Part shown: positions 8,610-17,861 of the stretch, piece after piece
Position numbering within the stretch: the stretch's first letter is position 1
How the letters are laid out: every line of letters begins with the position of its first letter
DNA from: Hyalangium versicolor
Lineage (GTDB): Bacteria; Myxococcota; Myxococcia; Myxococcales; Myxococcaceae
NCBI RefSeq assembly: GCF_020103695.1
Contig: NZ_JAHXBF010000048.1
Coordinates: forward strand, 1-58,936
Reading direction: 5' to 3'
DNA: 58,936 bases
Program-made: the position numbers and the translations under genes
The notes under the pieces: generated by a model
Seen by the model: the letters and a program-made list of their open reading frames with translations, nothing else
Databases searched by the model: none
Told to the model about the DNA's origin: nothing

Positions 8610-10445
8610 ATGCCCCTGACTGGTCTTTCCCCGAGCATCCGGCAGGAGATCGAAGCCTCATCGGCCCTCGTGGAGGCCCTGCGGGCTCACTGGCCCGCGG
8701 ACATCGATCTGCGCCCGGAAGGAATCTCGAACTACCTCGACCTGCCCTACTTCTTCCTCCCGGCCTTTCCTCACCTGTCTGCCAGAGCCATCCGCCCCCT
8801 GGCCGCCTTCACCCAGCTCATGAATGGCGCCATCCTCCAGCACGACAAGTTGGCGGATGGGGACATCACCCCGCCCCGCGCCGGTGAGGCCGCCATGCGC
8901 CTCATGGCCATGCAGTTCGAGGCGTGCCACCTGCTCGCCCCCTCCATCCCCGCCCATGCGCCCTTCTGGAAGCGGCTGCGCACGGACCTGGCCGAGTACG
9001 CCCACGCCCACGTCGAGGAGCGGCGCTTCGCCCGCGGCCAGCGCCCCTGGCGCGAGTACACCGAAGAGGTCGCGCGCCGCATCATCCTCGGCAAGAACGG
9101 TGTCGCCCGCACCGTCGCCGCGGGGCTCGTCGAACTCGCCGGGGATGAGCGCCTGCTCTCGCCCCTGCTGGAGGCCATCGACGCCTTCCACTTCGCGTCA
9201 CAAATGTGTGACGACCTGTTGGACTGGCGCGAGGACGCGTACCAGAGCACCCCGTCCCTGCTGCTGGCCCGCGTCCTCCCCGAGCGCCCGCTCCTCCACG
9301 GCGACGCGTTGGAGCACGCTCTGGACCGGCTCGGCCGCGAGCTCTACCAGGGAGGCCATGCCGCCCATGTCGTCGGCCTGGCCCTCTCGGCCCTGGATAC
9401 GGCGGAGCGCCTCCGCGAGGCCCTGCCCGGACTCCAACTGCCCTGGTACTCGCTGACGGATGCGCTGCGGCGCCGGTGCCTCGCCGTGCAGGAGCACATC
9501 CAGCGGCTCTCGGCGGAGCAGCCCGCGCGCCTGCGAGAGCTGCCCCCTGTCGAGTTGGAGCTGCCCGAGCCCGTGGGGCGCTGGCAGCGTGTGGCCTGGG
9601 AGGCGCTGCGCTTCCTCATCCGCCAGTGGCACCTGGGCTTCGGAGAGATGCGAGCGGCCACGCAGGAGCCCGGCAGGGATCGCGCCCTGGTGCTCGACGC
9701 GCTGTGCGACGTGGACGCCGTGCTGGGAGGACGCCTGCGCGCGCTGCTCGACTACGAGGCGCGTGATCTGCTGGGCCGCCGCGGCCCCGTCCAGGGACAG
9801 CGCCCAGACGCAGACACCCTCACGCAGCTCGCGCGGGCCCTGCTGCGCACCGGCCACCGCCAACAGGCCGAACAGGCCCTGGGCACAACGCTCGAAGAAG
9901 CGCTCGCGGCCTCCTCCGCGGGACTCACGGGGGCCGAGCAGGCGGCTCCGCTCCACACGCTCTGGCTCCTCGATCCGGCGCGCTACGAGGATCCGCTCCA
10001 GCACTGCGCCGAGCAGTTGGAGCACCAGTTGGAGCCCGCGTCCTTCTGGCAGGAGCTCTCGCGCTCCGGACCGTATTCACGAGCCCACGCCACCCTGCGA
10101 TTGATGTCCTCAGCCCGTCCCGCCTCGCCTGCCCTGAGACGCCTGCGCGCGTTCATCCGGGACTCCCAGCGAGACGACGGCGGTTGGAACATCGGCACGG
10201 GTCCCAGCGACGCACTCAGCACGGCCCTCGCGCTCCTCATCTTCTCGGGCGCTCACGAAGAAGGTGCGGAGCCGGCCGAGACAAGCCTCGCCGCACGAGC
10301 GCTCGCGTTCCTCGAATCATCCCGAGGAGCCGAGGGGGCCTGGTCCTCGCGCCCGCAGCCGAAGCCAGGATCCGATACGCCCCACATCAGCCGGACCCTC
10401 ACGAGCGCTATTGTGCTCCAGGCGGCGCTGGGCTGCCCGCGCTGA
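8610..10445 (+). CDS. Prenyl-synthase-like / squalene-cyclase-repeat fusion protein (isoprenoid enzyme candidate)
   Basis: 611 residues from ATG 8610 (a GTG at 8562 would add 16). The N-terminal all-helical half resembles polyprenyl diphosphate synthases and other class I isoprenoid enzymes. A degenerate first Asp-rich motif, QHDKLADGD (about 78-86), stands where DDxxD is expected. A good second one, CDDLLDWRED (Asp201-Asp202), is followed by TPSLLLAR. The C-terminal part (about 500-605) has features of the class II cyclase/prenyltransferase alpha-alpha barrel: a DDGGWN motif near 522 and a later PHISRTLTSAIVLQ helix. No DxDD class II acid motif is seen. The role is probably in terpene or polyprenyl metabolism, cytosolic. 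PPK2 follows 34 bp downstream. Confidence 0.7.
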   Translation: MPLTGLSPSIRQEIEASSALVEALRAHWPADIDLRPEGISNYLDLPYFFLPAFPHLSARAIRPLAAFTQLMNGAILQHDKLADGDITPPRAGEAAMRLMAMQFEACHLLAPSIPAHAPFWKRLRTDLAEYAHAHVEERRFARGQRPWREYTEEVARRIILGKNGVARTVAAGLVELAGDERLLSPLLEAIDAFHFASQMCDDLLDWREDAYQSTPSLLLARVLPERPLLHGDALEHALDRLGRELYQGGHAAHVVGLALSALDTAERLREALPGLQLPWYSLTDALRRRCLAVQEHIQRLSAEQPARLRELPPVELELPEPVGRWQRVAWEALRFLIRQWHLGFGEMRAATQEPGRDRALVLDALCDVDAVLGGRLRALLDYEARDLLGRRGPVQGQRPDADTLTQLARALLRTGHRQQAEQALGTTLEEALAASSAGLTGAEQAAPLHTLWLLDPARYEDPLQHCAEQLEHQLEPASFWQELSRSGPYSRAHATLRLMSSARPASPALRRLRAFIRDSQRDDGGWNIGTGPSDALSTALALLIFSGAHEEGAEPAETSLAARALAFLESSRGAEGAWSSRPQPKPGSDTPHISRTLTSAIVLQAALGCPR

Positions 10446-10479
10446 CCGGTCTCAGCCACTCATCGCAGAGGAGAAATCC

Positions 10480-11310
<831 letters not shown>

Positions 11311-11389
11311 CCCGCCGAATCCCTCGCTTTCCCCGGCTCTCCCTGCTCGGCGTGCCGCCTGCCCGCCGGTGCAGGGGTCTACACGAGTC

Positions 11390-11407
11390 ATCGGCCATTC
11401 GGCCGAT
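11390..11407. promoter_or_regulatory. Inverted repeat upstream of the kinase-like gene
   Basis: Perfect 7-bp arms ATCGGCC (11390-11396) and GGCCGAT (11401-11407) around a 4-base centre, 63 bp before the GTG at 11470 and 80 bp after the PPK2 stop. It could be a repressor site or a short terminator hairpin; no T-tract follows. Confidence 0.3.
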
Positions 11408-11469
11408 AGACGCGAACGGGAGGCGTGAGCGCACAATTCGCTCGTGAGCGCTAGCCGGAGGGTCAGCGC

Positions 11470-12666
11470 GTGAACGGGCAGTTCGGCAGCACAGCAGAAG
11501 CCCGCGCGCAAAGCGCCACTCCCACTCCTCCGCAGTTGGAAGGCTTCACCGTCCTCGAGTTCCTCGGGGCGGGTCCCTCGGGGCAGACGTGGCACGCTCG
11601 GACGAAGACGGGACGCGCGGTGGCGCTGAAGCTCCTCGCTCCCCGGCTCTCGTCACAGCCGGGCTTCCTCGCTCGCTTCGAAAAGGAGACGGCGCCCCTC
11701 ATGGGGCTTCGTCATCCTCACATCGCGGAGCTGATCGATCGAGGACGCACCGGAGAGCTGTTCTATCTGGCGACGGAGTACGTCTCTGGAGGCTCGCTCC
11801 AGAAGCGTGCCCCGGAGTTGCCAGATGCCTCGGCCGCGATGAGAGTGGTGCTCGAGGTGTCCAAGGCGCTTCACCACGTGCACCTGCACGGGCTGCAGCA
11901 CCGAGGGCTGAAGCCGGAGAACATCCTGCTGACCTCCTCCGGCATGGCGAAGGTGACCGACTTCGGGCTGGCGCGGCTGCGGGAGGACGAGGCCGTCAGT
12001 CCCGGCCCCTACACCGCACCCGAGCAGCGGACGCGCGCCGCCTCCACCGATGGCCGAGTGGATCTCTACGCACTCGCCACCGTGCTCTACGAGTTGCTCT
12101 ACCGCGAGCGTCCACCCAAACCCTGGAGCGCCGCCGCGTCCAAGGTGCCCGTGCGAGACACGAAGCTCTTCTCCCTGTTCTCGCAGAGCCTCGCCGAGGA
12201 GCCCGATCGGCGCTTCAAGCGGATGCTCGACTTCGCCGATGAGCTGGAGCGGCTGCCCGGTACCACCCCGTGGACACCTGCCTCACCTGCCTCGACGACC
12301 GCGAGCCCGGCCTCGGGCCCCCTGCTGCTCGAGGTGAAGGGGCGGACAATCTGCGTCAAGGTCCGGGCGCGCGGAGACGCGGAGTGGCTCAAGCGCTCGC
12401 TGCTCGCACTGGAGCAGGTGCTCCGCCAGCAGGGCCCCTGGGGCATCGCGTATGATCTGTCCGAGATGACGGGCTGGAGCACTCGCGAGATCGAGGTGCT
12501 GGTGGAGCTCCACCGCCGCTTCGAGAAGAACCTCCGCCGTGTCGGCTTCTGTTCCTCCCTTCCCTCCGTGCGCGGTGGAGGAGTGCTGGTGGGGACCTCG
12601 GTGAAGGAGCTGCCCTGGAACACCTTCGCCTCAGCACGCGCCATGCAAGACTGGGTGGACGGGTGA
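11470..12666 (+). CDS. Ser/Thr kinase-like protein with HRG in place of HRD, plus STAS-like C-terminal domain (probable pseudokinase)
   Basis: 398 residues from GTG 11470 with GGAGG 9 bases upstream. A eukaryotic-type kinase fold covers about 25-270: P-loop LGAGPSGQTW (32-41), Lys54 in VALKLL, Glu of the C-helix, catalytic loop HRGLKPEN (144-151), and DFG (Asp164). The catalytic base Asp of HRD is Gly146 (codon GGG), so phosphotransfer should be severely impaired although ATP binding may persist. The activation segment is very short before the PYTAPEQ motif. After a Ser/Thr/Pro linker, residues about 285-398 (LLLEVKGRTICVKVRARGD to the end) resemble a STAS/SpoIIAA-like module. It probably acts as a signalling adaptor in the cytoplasm. 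Confidence 0.82.
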   Translation: MNGQFGSTAEARAQSATPTPPQLEGFTVLEFLGAGPSGQTWHARTKTGRAVALKLLAPRLSSQPGFLARFEKETAPLMGLRHPHIAELIDRGRTGELFYLATEYVSGGSLQKRAPELPDASAAMRVVLEVSKALHHVHLHGLQHRGLKPENILLTSSGMAKVTDFGLARLREDEAVSPGPYTAPEQRTRAASTDGRVDLYALATVLYELLYRERPPKPWSAAASKVPVRDTKLFSLFSQSLAEEPDRRFKRMLDFADELERLPGTTPWTPASPASTTASPASGPLLLEVKGRTICVKVRARGDAEWLKRSLLALEQVLRQQGPWGIAYDLSEMTGWSTREIEVLVELHRRFEKNLRRVGFCSSLPSVRGGGVLVGTSVKELPWNTFASARAMQDWVDG

Positions 12667-12711
12667 GCGGAAAGCGGTAGTCTGCCCCGGCTTTCGAGCA
12701 GGAGGTCGGAC

Positions 12712-13695
12712 ATGAAGGCAGCACAGTTCGCGGCATTCGGGGCTCCCACGGAAGTCATCCAGGTGGTGGACAAGGATCCCGGACCGCTCGCACCGGGAGA
12801 GGCGCTCATCGAGGTACTGGCCACCCCCATCAACCCCTCGGACACGGCGACGCTCACGGGGATCTACGGCATCCTGCCGAAGCTGCCGGCGGTGCCGGGC
12901 AACGAGGGCGTGGGCCGCGTGGTACGCGTCGAAGGCACGGCGCCCGTGAAGCCCGGCGACATCGTCTTCCTGCCCATGGGCAGCGGCACCTGGCGCACGC
13001 ACCTGAAGGCCAAGGCCCAGCGTCTGCTTCCCGTACCTCCCGGCGCGGATCTGCTCCAGATGGCGATGCTCTCCATCAACCCGCCCACCGCGGAGCTGAT
13101 GCTGCACGAGTTCGTCCAACCCAAGAGCGGTGAGTGGGTGATCCAGAACGCGGCCAACTCCGCGGTGGGGCGCTACCTCATCTCCCTGGCGAAGCTCGAG
13201 GGCATCAAGACGATCAACGTCGTCCGGCGCGCGGGGCTCGCGGACGAGCTGAAGGCGCTCGGCGCGGATGTCGTGCTGGAGGACGGAGACGACCTGGACC
13301 AGCGGGTGCGCGAGGCCACGGGCGGCGCTCCGGTGAAGCTGGGCATCGACGCGGTGGGAGGCTCGGGGACGCTGCGGCTGGCCGATGCGATCTCCGAGGG
13401 CGGCACGGTGGTGAACTACGGAATCATGAGCGGCAAGGCGCCCCTCATCTCCCCCGCCGCCCTGATCTTCCGCAACGTGACGCTGCGCGGCTTCTGGCTG
13501 GCGCTCTGGATGAGGACCGCGCCGCGAGAGGCTCAGGCGGCGCTCATGGCGAAGCTGGCGAAGCAGGTCGCGGAGGGCACCCTGCGCGCGGCGGTGGATG
13601 CCACCTTCCCGCTCGAGAACGTCCGCGAGGCGTTGGCTCGGTCGCTCGAGGGCGGGCGCGATGGCAAGGTGTTACTGACTCCGGTGAAGGCCTGA
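12712..13695 (+). CDS. MDR-family 2-enoyl-thioester reductase (MECR/Etr1-like)
   Basis: 327 residues; AGGAGG lies 8 bases before ATG 12712. This is a medium-chain dehydrogenase/reductase without the catalytic zinc ligands. The substrate domain has TPINPSDTATLTGIYG (Tyr positioned as in mitochondrial enoyl-thioester reductases) and PAVPGNEGVGRVV. The nucleotide-binding region begins GEWVIQNAANSAVGRYL near 138, a variant found in MECR proteins, and continues IDAVGGSG and VVNYGIMSG. The expected reaction is NADPH-dependent reduction of trans-2-enoyl-CoA/ACP. The SDR gene follows by 24 bp on the same strand, so the two may form a reductase pair acting on acyl intermediates. Confidence 0.88.
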   Translation: MKAAQFAAFGAPTEVIQVVDKDPGPLAPGEALIEVLATPINPSDTATLTGIYGILPKLPAVPGNEGVGRVVRVEGTAPVKPGDIVFLPMGSGTWRTHLKAKAQRLLPVPPGADLLQMAMLSINPPTAELMLHEFVQPKSGEWVIQNAANSAVGRYLISLAKLEGIKTINVVRRAGLADELKALGADVVLEDGDDLDQRVREATGGAPVKLGIDAVGGSGTLRLADAISEGGTVVNYGIMSGKAPLISPAALIFRNVTLRGFWLALWMRTAPREAQAALMAKLAKQVAEGTLRAAVDATFPLENVREALARSLEGGRDGKVLLTPVKA

Positions 13696-13719
13696 CGGCC
13701 GAAGAGAAAGAGGAACGCG

Positions 13720-14487
13720 ATGCCAGGAAGAGTGGAAGGCAAGGTGGTGCTGGTCACGGGCGCCGCGTCGGGGCTCGGCGCGGCTTCGGTACGGATGCTC
13801 GTGCGCGAAGGTGCGCGGGTGGCCATCACGGATCGGAACGAGGCAGGCGGCCAGGCGCTGGCGAAGGAGCTGGGTGAAGCCACGCGATTCTGGCGCCTGG
13901 ACGTCACCAACGAGGATGAATGGAGCTCCGTGGTGGACGAGGTGCTGGCGGCCTTCGGCCGGCTGGACGTGGTGGTGAACAACGCGGGCATCGGCATCAC
14001 GAAGGACATCGAGACGATCAGCCTCAAGGAGTGGCGCTTCGTCCACGCGGTGAACCTGGACGGCGTATTCCTGGGCTGCAAGCACGGCATCCGCGCCATG
14101 CGGCAGTGTGGCGCCAAGGGCTCCATCATCAACCTGAGCTCCGTGGCCGGACTGGTGGGCGTGGCCAGCTTCCCCGCGTACTCCTCCAGCAAGGGCGGCG
14201 TGCGCCTGCTCTCCAAGTCCGTGGCGCTCCACTGTGCGCAGAAGGGCTACGGCATCCGCTGCAACTCCGTCCATCCCGTGTTCGTGGAAACGCCCATGGT
14301 GGATGCGCTCGCGAGTTCCACCGGAGATGCCGCCAAGGCCCGGGAGCGGATGGCCCGAGGCATTCCGCTGGGCCGGCTCGGCCAGCCGGACGAGGTGGCT
14401 TACGCCATCGTCTATCTGGCGTCGGATGAGTCCTCGCTGATGACGGGCTCGGAAGTCGTGCTGGACGGCGGCCTCACCGCTCAGTGA
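13720..14487 (+). CDS. Short-chain dehydrogenase/reductase (SDR)
   Basis: 255 residues, classical SDR length. It shows the cofactor motif TGAASGLG (13-20), an acidic residue after beta-2 (TDRNEA) favouring NAD(H), NNAG (87-90), catalytic Ser140/141 in NLSS, and YSSSK with Tyr154 and Lys158. The C-terminal ETPMVDAL and VLDGG motifs are standard. Substrate is unknown; family members oxidise or reduce alcohols, ketones, sterols or 3-oxoacyl groups. It follows the enoyl reductase gene by 24 bp, suggesting an operon, and overlaps the convergent M15 peptidase gene by 7 bp. Confidence 0.92.
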   Translation: MPGRVEGKVVLVTGAASGLGAASVRMLVREGARVAITDRNEAGGQALAKELGEATRFWRLDVTNEDEWSSVVDEVLAAFGRLDVVVNNAGIGITKDIETISLKEWRFVHAVNLDGVFLGCKHGIRAMRQCGAKGSIINLSSVAGLVGVASFPAYSSSKGGVRLLSKSVALHCAQKGYGIRCNSVHPVFVETPMVDALASSTGDAAKARERMARGIPLGRLGQPDEVAYAIVYLASDESSLMTGSEVVLDGGLTAQ

Positions 14488-15230
14488 GCCGCTGGTGCGG
14501 CCCGGCACGCGGGATCGAGAAGCTCGGGGCGGTACTCAAAGTGCATCGTGTCGTAGTGGTACCAGCGACCGCCCCAGATGAAGCCCTCTGCCTCGAACGC
14601 ATCCACGATGACCTGGGGGATGCGGTTCTGCCAGCGCACCGGCGCCTTCGGCTTGGCCCACTCCCAGTAGTGTGAGCGCGCCACGTTCAGATCGATGGAC
14701 ACTCCGTAGGAGTGCGCGCTCTGGCGGTTCGTGTTCGCGATCTTCCGCCAGGTGAAGGTGCCTCCCACCTTCGTCAGGAAGGGCCTCAGCGCCGGATCCT
14801 TCTCCAGCGCCGCCTGGAGCCGCTTCTCCACGCGTGCGTAGAGGGGCGCTGCCTTGCGGTGGACCTTGAGCTTCTGGCCCAGGAACACGATGCCCACCAC
14901 GTCCACCTGAGCCTCCGAGGCCCCGTAGGCCGCATGGAACAGGGGTTCGAAGCGGAAGCGCCCGGGATCCTCGTTCTCGCGCGTCACCGGGGCGATGGGG
15001 CCCGCGACGTAGGGGATGGAGAACGTGTCCTCCAGATCTGGAGCGTCGAGCTTCTCCTCGAACGTCTTCTCGCGCCCGTCATCGAACGGGTACGTCTTGC
15101 CCCCGGGCAGCCGCGCGCTCCACTGGCCGTCCACCTTCACGGCTTCCACCGGGTACCACTTCGCCAGGCACGCCAGCCCGGGAGGTGGCTCCTCCGTGAC
15201 GGACAGCATCCACAGCAGGATCCATCCCAT
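14481..15230 (-). CDS. M15-family peptidase (D-Ala-D-Ala carboxypeptidase-like), probably exported
   Basis: 249 residues. The zinc-peptidase core is visible: SAHSYGVSIDLN with His173 and Asp180 as metal ligands, then WGGRWYHYDTMHFEYRPE with His230 as third ligand. This places it in M15 (VanY/endolysin group) peptidases that trim peptidoglycan stem peptides. The short hydrophobic N-terminus (MGWILLWMLS) may be a degenerate signal or the start may be imperfect. ATG 15228-15230 follows the kinase stop with no base between (TGA-ATG on the minus strand), so translation is almost surely coupled to the upstream Ser/Thr kinase gene. Confidence 0.88.
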   Translation of the reverse strand: MGWILLWMLSVTEEPPPGLACLAKWYPVEAVKVDGQWSARLPGGKTYPFDDGREKTFEEKLDAPDLEDTFSIPYVAGPIAPVTRENEDPGRFRFEPLFHAAYGASEAQVDVVGIVFLGQKLKVHRKAAPLYARVEKRLQAALEKDPALRPFLTKVGGTFTWRKIANTNRQSAHSYGVSIDLNVARSHYWEWAKPKAPVRWQNRIPQVIVDAFEAEGFIWGGRWYHYDTMHFEYRPELLDPACRAAPAAH

Positions 15231-17684
15231 TCAGACGGCCCAGATGGACTCGACACGCGTGCGGACCTTGAGACGCTCTTCCATGAAGCCGGGGAACGTC
15301 CGCAGCGACACGAGCGCCGGGCAGCTATCAATCCACTCCAGATCAATGAGCGCCGAGGTCGCCGCCTGCTGGAAGTACTTCATCGCGAGCTGCGGATGGC
15401 CAGTCAGGCACAGCACCTCCGTCGCGAGCTGGCAGAGCAGCGACGCGAACCTCGGGCTGACCTTCGATCCGAGCATCGCATCGAAGGCCTGCGTCACGGG
15501 CTCCGCGCCCGCTTCACCCAGGATCGCGGCCGCATAGGTGTCCGAGTTGAGCGCGAGCGGAGTGGGCTCGCCGCGCAGCTCGACCCGGCACCTCACCAGC
15601 TCCTCGCAATCGTTCTTCCATGCGGCCACGCGCATGCGCAGCAGGAGCGACGGCAGTCTCAGGAACGGGAAGCGGGCCAGTTGCTCGAGGGTCTGCCGGT
15701 ACTCATCCATGCGCCCTCGGAGCGCGCTGCAGCGCGCCATCTCATACAGGGCGCTGGACATGTTGGGATCCAGCTCGAAAGCCGTGCGCAGCCGCACCAA
15801 TCCCTCGTCGGCCCGGCCCGCCTCGCACTGAAGGCTCCCGAGGTATTGCAGCGCCCCGGCACAGGTCGGCGCGGCGTCCAGCGCGGACCGGAGCGCCACC
15901 ACCGCCGCCCGCCACTGGCCCTCCTGGGTGGCCCGCATGGCCCTGGCCAGCAGCGTATCCACCAGCTCCGGCGCCTGCTGCACGGCGCGATCGAGGCTGA
16001 GCTGAGCCGCAGTCAACCAATCCTGCTGCCGATCCGAGGCACGCATGAACCACGTCCGCATGGTCGCCAGCGCGTGCAGCGCCACGGCGGGCAGGAAGCC
16101 CGGCGCCCGAGCGATGCACTCCTCCAAGGGCGCGAGCACCTCCTCGGGCGTCACCCGCGGCGCCGAGTTCACCAGCAGCATCGCCTGCCGGTAGGTCGAC
16201 AGCACATCCGGCGTCGCGTGCTCGCGGTACGCGGCGACGAGCAGCTCGCCCCGCAGCGCTTCCGTCATCCTCCGGCCCAGCCGATCCTGGAGCGTGAACG
16301 CATCCTCGCCCGAGTCCTCGAAGCGGCCGCTCCAGAGCTGCACGCCCGAGGACACCTCCACCAGGCGCAGCGAGACACGCACCAGCGCGCCCAGGCTCTG
16401 CACCGTCCCATCCACCACGAGCCCCACGCCCAGCTCACGCCCCACCACCCGGGGATCTCGCTCACTGCGGAAGCGCGCCGTCGCCCCGCTGCTCTGCACC
16501 TGCACGCCTCGGGTGCGGGACAGGACATCGATGAGCCCCTCGGCCACCGCGTCCGCCACGTAATCCTGCTCCTTGGGACCGATGAACCTCAGCGGCAGGA
16601 CCGCCAACCCCAGCGCTCCCGGCCGGCTCATCGTCCGCGGCGTCGGACGCGACAGGCTGGGGTCCGTCGGGGAGAGCCCTCCAGGCGCGTTGCTGCCCGG
16701 GTGTGGCGTCATGCCGACTCCGGTGTTCGCTCCAGGGATGGGGGTGGTCGTGGCGAGGGGCGCATCCACCGGCTCGCCCACGGAGAGCAGCCACGTCCTC
16801 AGCACCGTCGCGACATCATGTGCCCCGACAGGCCGCTCCGCGGGCTCACGCTCCAGGCACTGCCGGACCAGATGGGCCAGCGCATCCGGCACGCCCGGGC
16901 GCCCCGCCGGATCCGGAGGAGGCTGCCTCAGCCGCGCGAAGGCCACCGCCATGGGAGAGTCCCCGGAGAAGGGCGCCTCACCGGTCAGCATCTCGTAGAG
17001 CAGCAGCCCCACCGCGTACAGATCCGAGCGAGCCTCCACCTCGCCACCCGAGATCTGCTCGGGGGACATGTACATGGGCGTGCCCACCATGCCCTGCGTG
17101 CGCGAGGCCACCTCTCCCGCCATGGCTCGGGCGATGCCGAAGTCGGTGAGCACCACCCGGCCGCCCTTCTCCACCAGCACATTCGCCGGCTTCAAATCCC
17201 GGTGCACCACCCCGGCCGCATGGGCCGCCACCAGCCCCTCACACACCGCCAGTGCGATGCGAGCCGCACGCACCGCTCCGAGCGCCCGCTCCCGCCCCAG
17301 CATCGACTGCAGATCCTCCCCCTCCACGTACTCCATGGTCAGGAAGAGGTGCCCCGCGTGCTCGCCCAGATCGTGCGTGCGCGCCACGTGGGGGTGGGAG
17401 ATGCGACGGGCCAGGCGGACTTCCCGGCGGAAGCGCTCGAGCAGATCGGCCCGCTGCCCATCCTCCAGTTCGAGCATCTTCAGCGCGACCAGATCACCCA
17501 CCAGCGTGTCGCGCGCCCGATACACCGTGCCCATCCCGCCGCGCCCGATCTTCCCGAGCAACATGTAGCGCCCGGCGAATACACCCTCGCCCTCCACGGC
17601 CGCCACCCTCGGAGCGCCCGGCGAAGCCAGCACGGTATCGTTGTTCCCTACGGGAGCCTTGGCTCCCTCGTGTTCCTCGGACAC
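15231..17684 (-). CDS. Ser/Thr protein kinase with TolB-like and TPR regions
   Basis: 817 residues from GTG 17682-17684. An intact Hanks-type kinase lies at about 40-300: GRGGMGTVY loop, Lys in VALKML, HRDLKPAN, DFGIA and MSPEQ. A Pro/Gly/Thr-rich linker follows without an obvious membrane helix. Next comes a region like the TolB-N/FlgO-type module often fused to kinases and cyclases (AVLPLRFIG, VGLVVDGTVQ, LVEVSSGVQLWSGRF), and then about 300 residues of TPR-like helices. It is probably cytoplasmic and uses the TPR region to bind partners. It is directly coupled to the M15 peptidase gene downstream, hinting at cell-wall control, and divergent from the giant sensor kinase gene with 177 bp between. 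Confidence 0.93.
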   Translation of the reverse strand: MSEEHEGAKAPVGNNDTVLASPGAPRVAAVEGEGVFAGRYMLLGKIGRGGMGTVYRARDTLVGDLVALKMLELEDGQRADLLERFRREVRLARRISHPHVARTHDLGEHAGHLFLTMEYVEGEDLQSMLGRERALGAVRAARIALAVCEGLVAAHAAGVVHRDLKPANVLVEKGGRVVLTDFGIARAMAGEVASRTQGMVGTPMYMSPEQISGGEVEARSDLYAVGLLLYEMLTGEAPFSGDSPMAVAFARLRQPPPDPAGRPGVPDALAHLVRQCLEREPAERPVGAHDVATVLRTWLLSVGEPVDAPLATTTPIPGANTGVGMTPHPGSNAPGGLSPTDPSLSRPTPRTMSRPGALGLAVLPLRFIGPKEQDYVADAVAEGLIDVLSRTRGVQVQSSGATARFRSERDPRVVGRELGVGLVVDGTVQSLGALVRVSLRLVEVSSGVQLWSGRFEDSGEDAFTLQDRLGRRMTEALRGELLVAAYREHATPDVLSTYRQAMLLVNSAPRVTPEEVLAPLEECIARAPGFLPAVALHALATMRTWFMRASDRQQDWLTAAQLSLDRAVQQAPELVDTLLARAMRATQEGQWRAAVVALRSALDAAPTCAGALQYLGSLQCEAGRADEGLVRLRTAFELDPNMSSALYEMARCSALRGRMDEYRQTLEQLARFPFLRLPSLLLRMRVAAWKNDCEELVRCRVELRGEPTPLALNSDTYAAAILGEAGAEPVTQAFDAMLGSKVSPRFASLLCQLATEVLCLTGHPQLAMKYFQQAATSALIDLEWIDSCPALVSLRTFPGFMEERLKVRTRVESIWAV

Positions 17685-17861
17685 AGCCGACGGAGTCTAG
17701 CCGCCTTGGACTCTTTCAGCCCAGCAAACCACCGTCCTGGGTAGGCGGTGACCTGCCTCTTGGTCCAATGCCCCCCGGGCGGGCGGCCCGCCTTCCCCTG
17801 TGTCTCGGTAGTAGGCTGGAGCCCAGCGCGATCGCCCGAGGAAGCAGGGGAGCCACCAGCC

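Noticed and set aside
14712..17744. 1,010-codon open frame on the + strand
   Set aside because: Antisense to the Ser/Thr kinase gene; Arg/His/Gln-rich with no domains. A shadow of high GC third positions.
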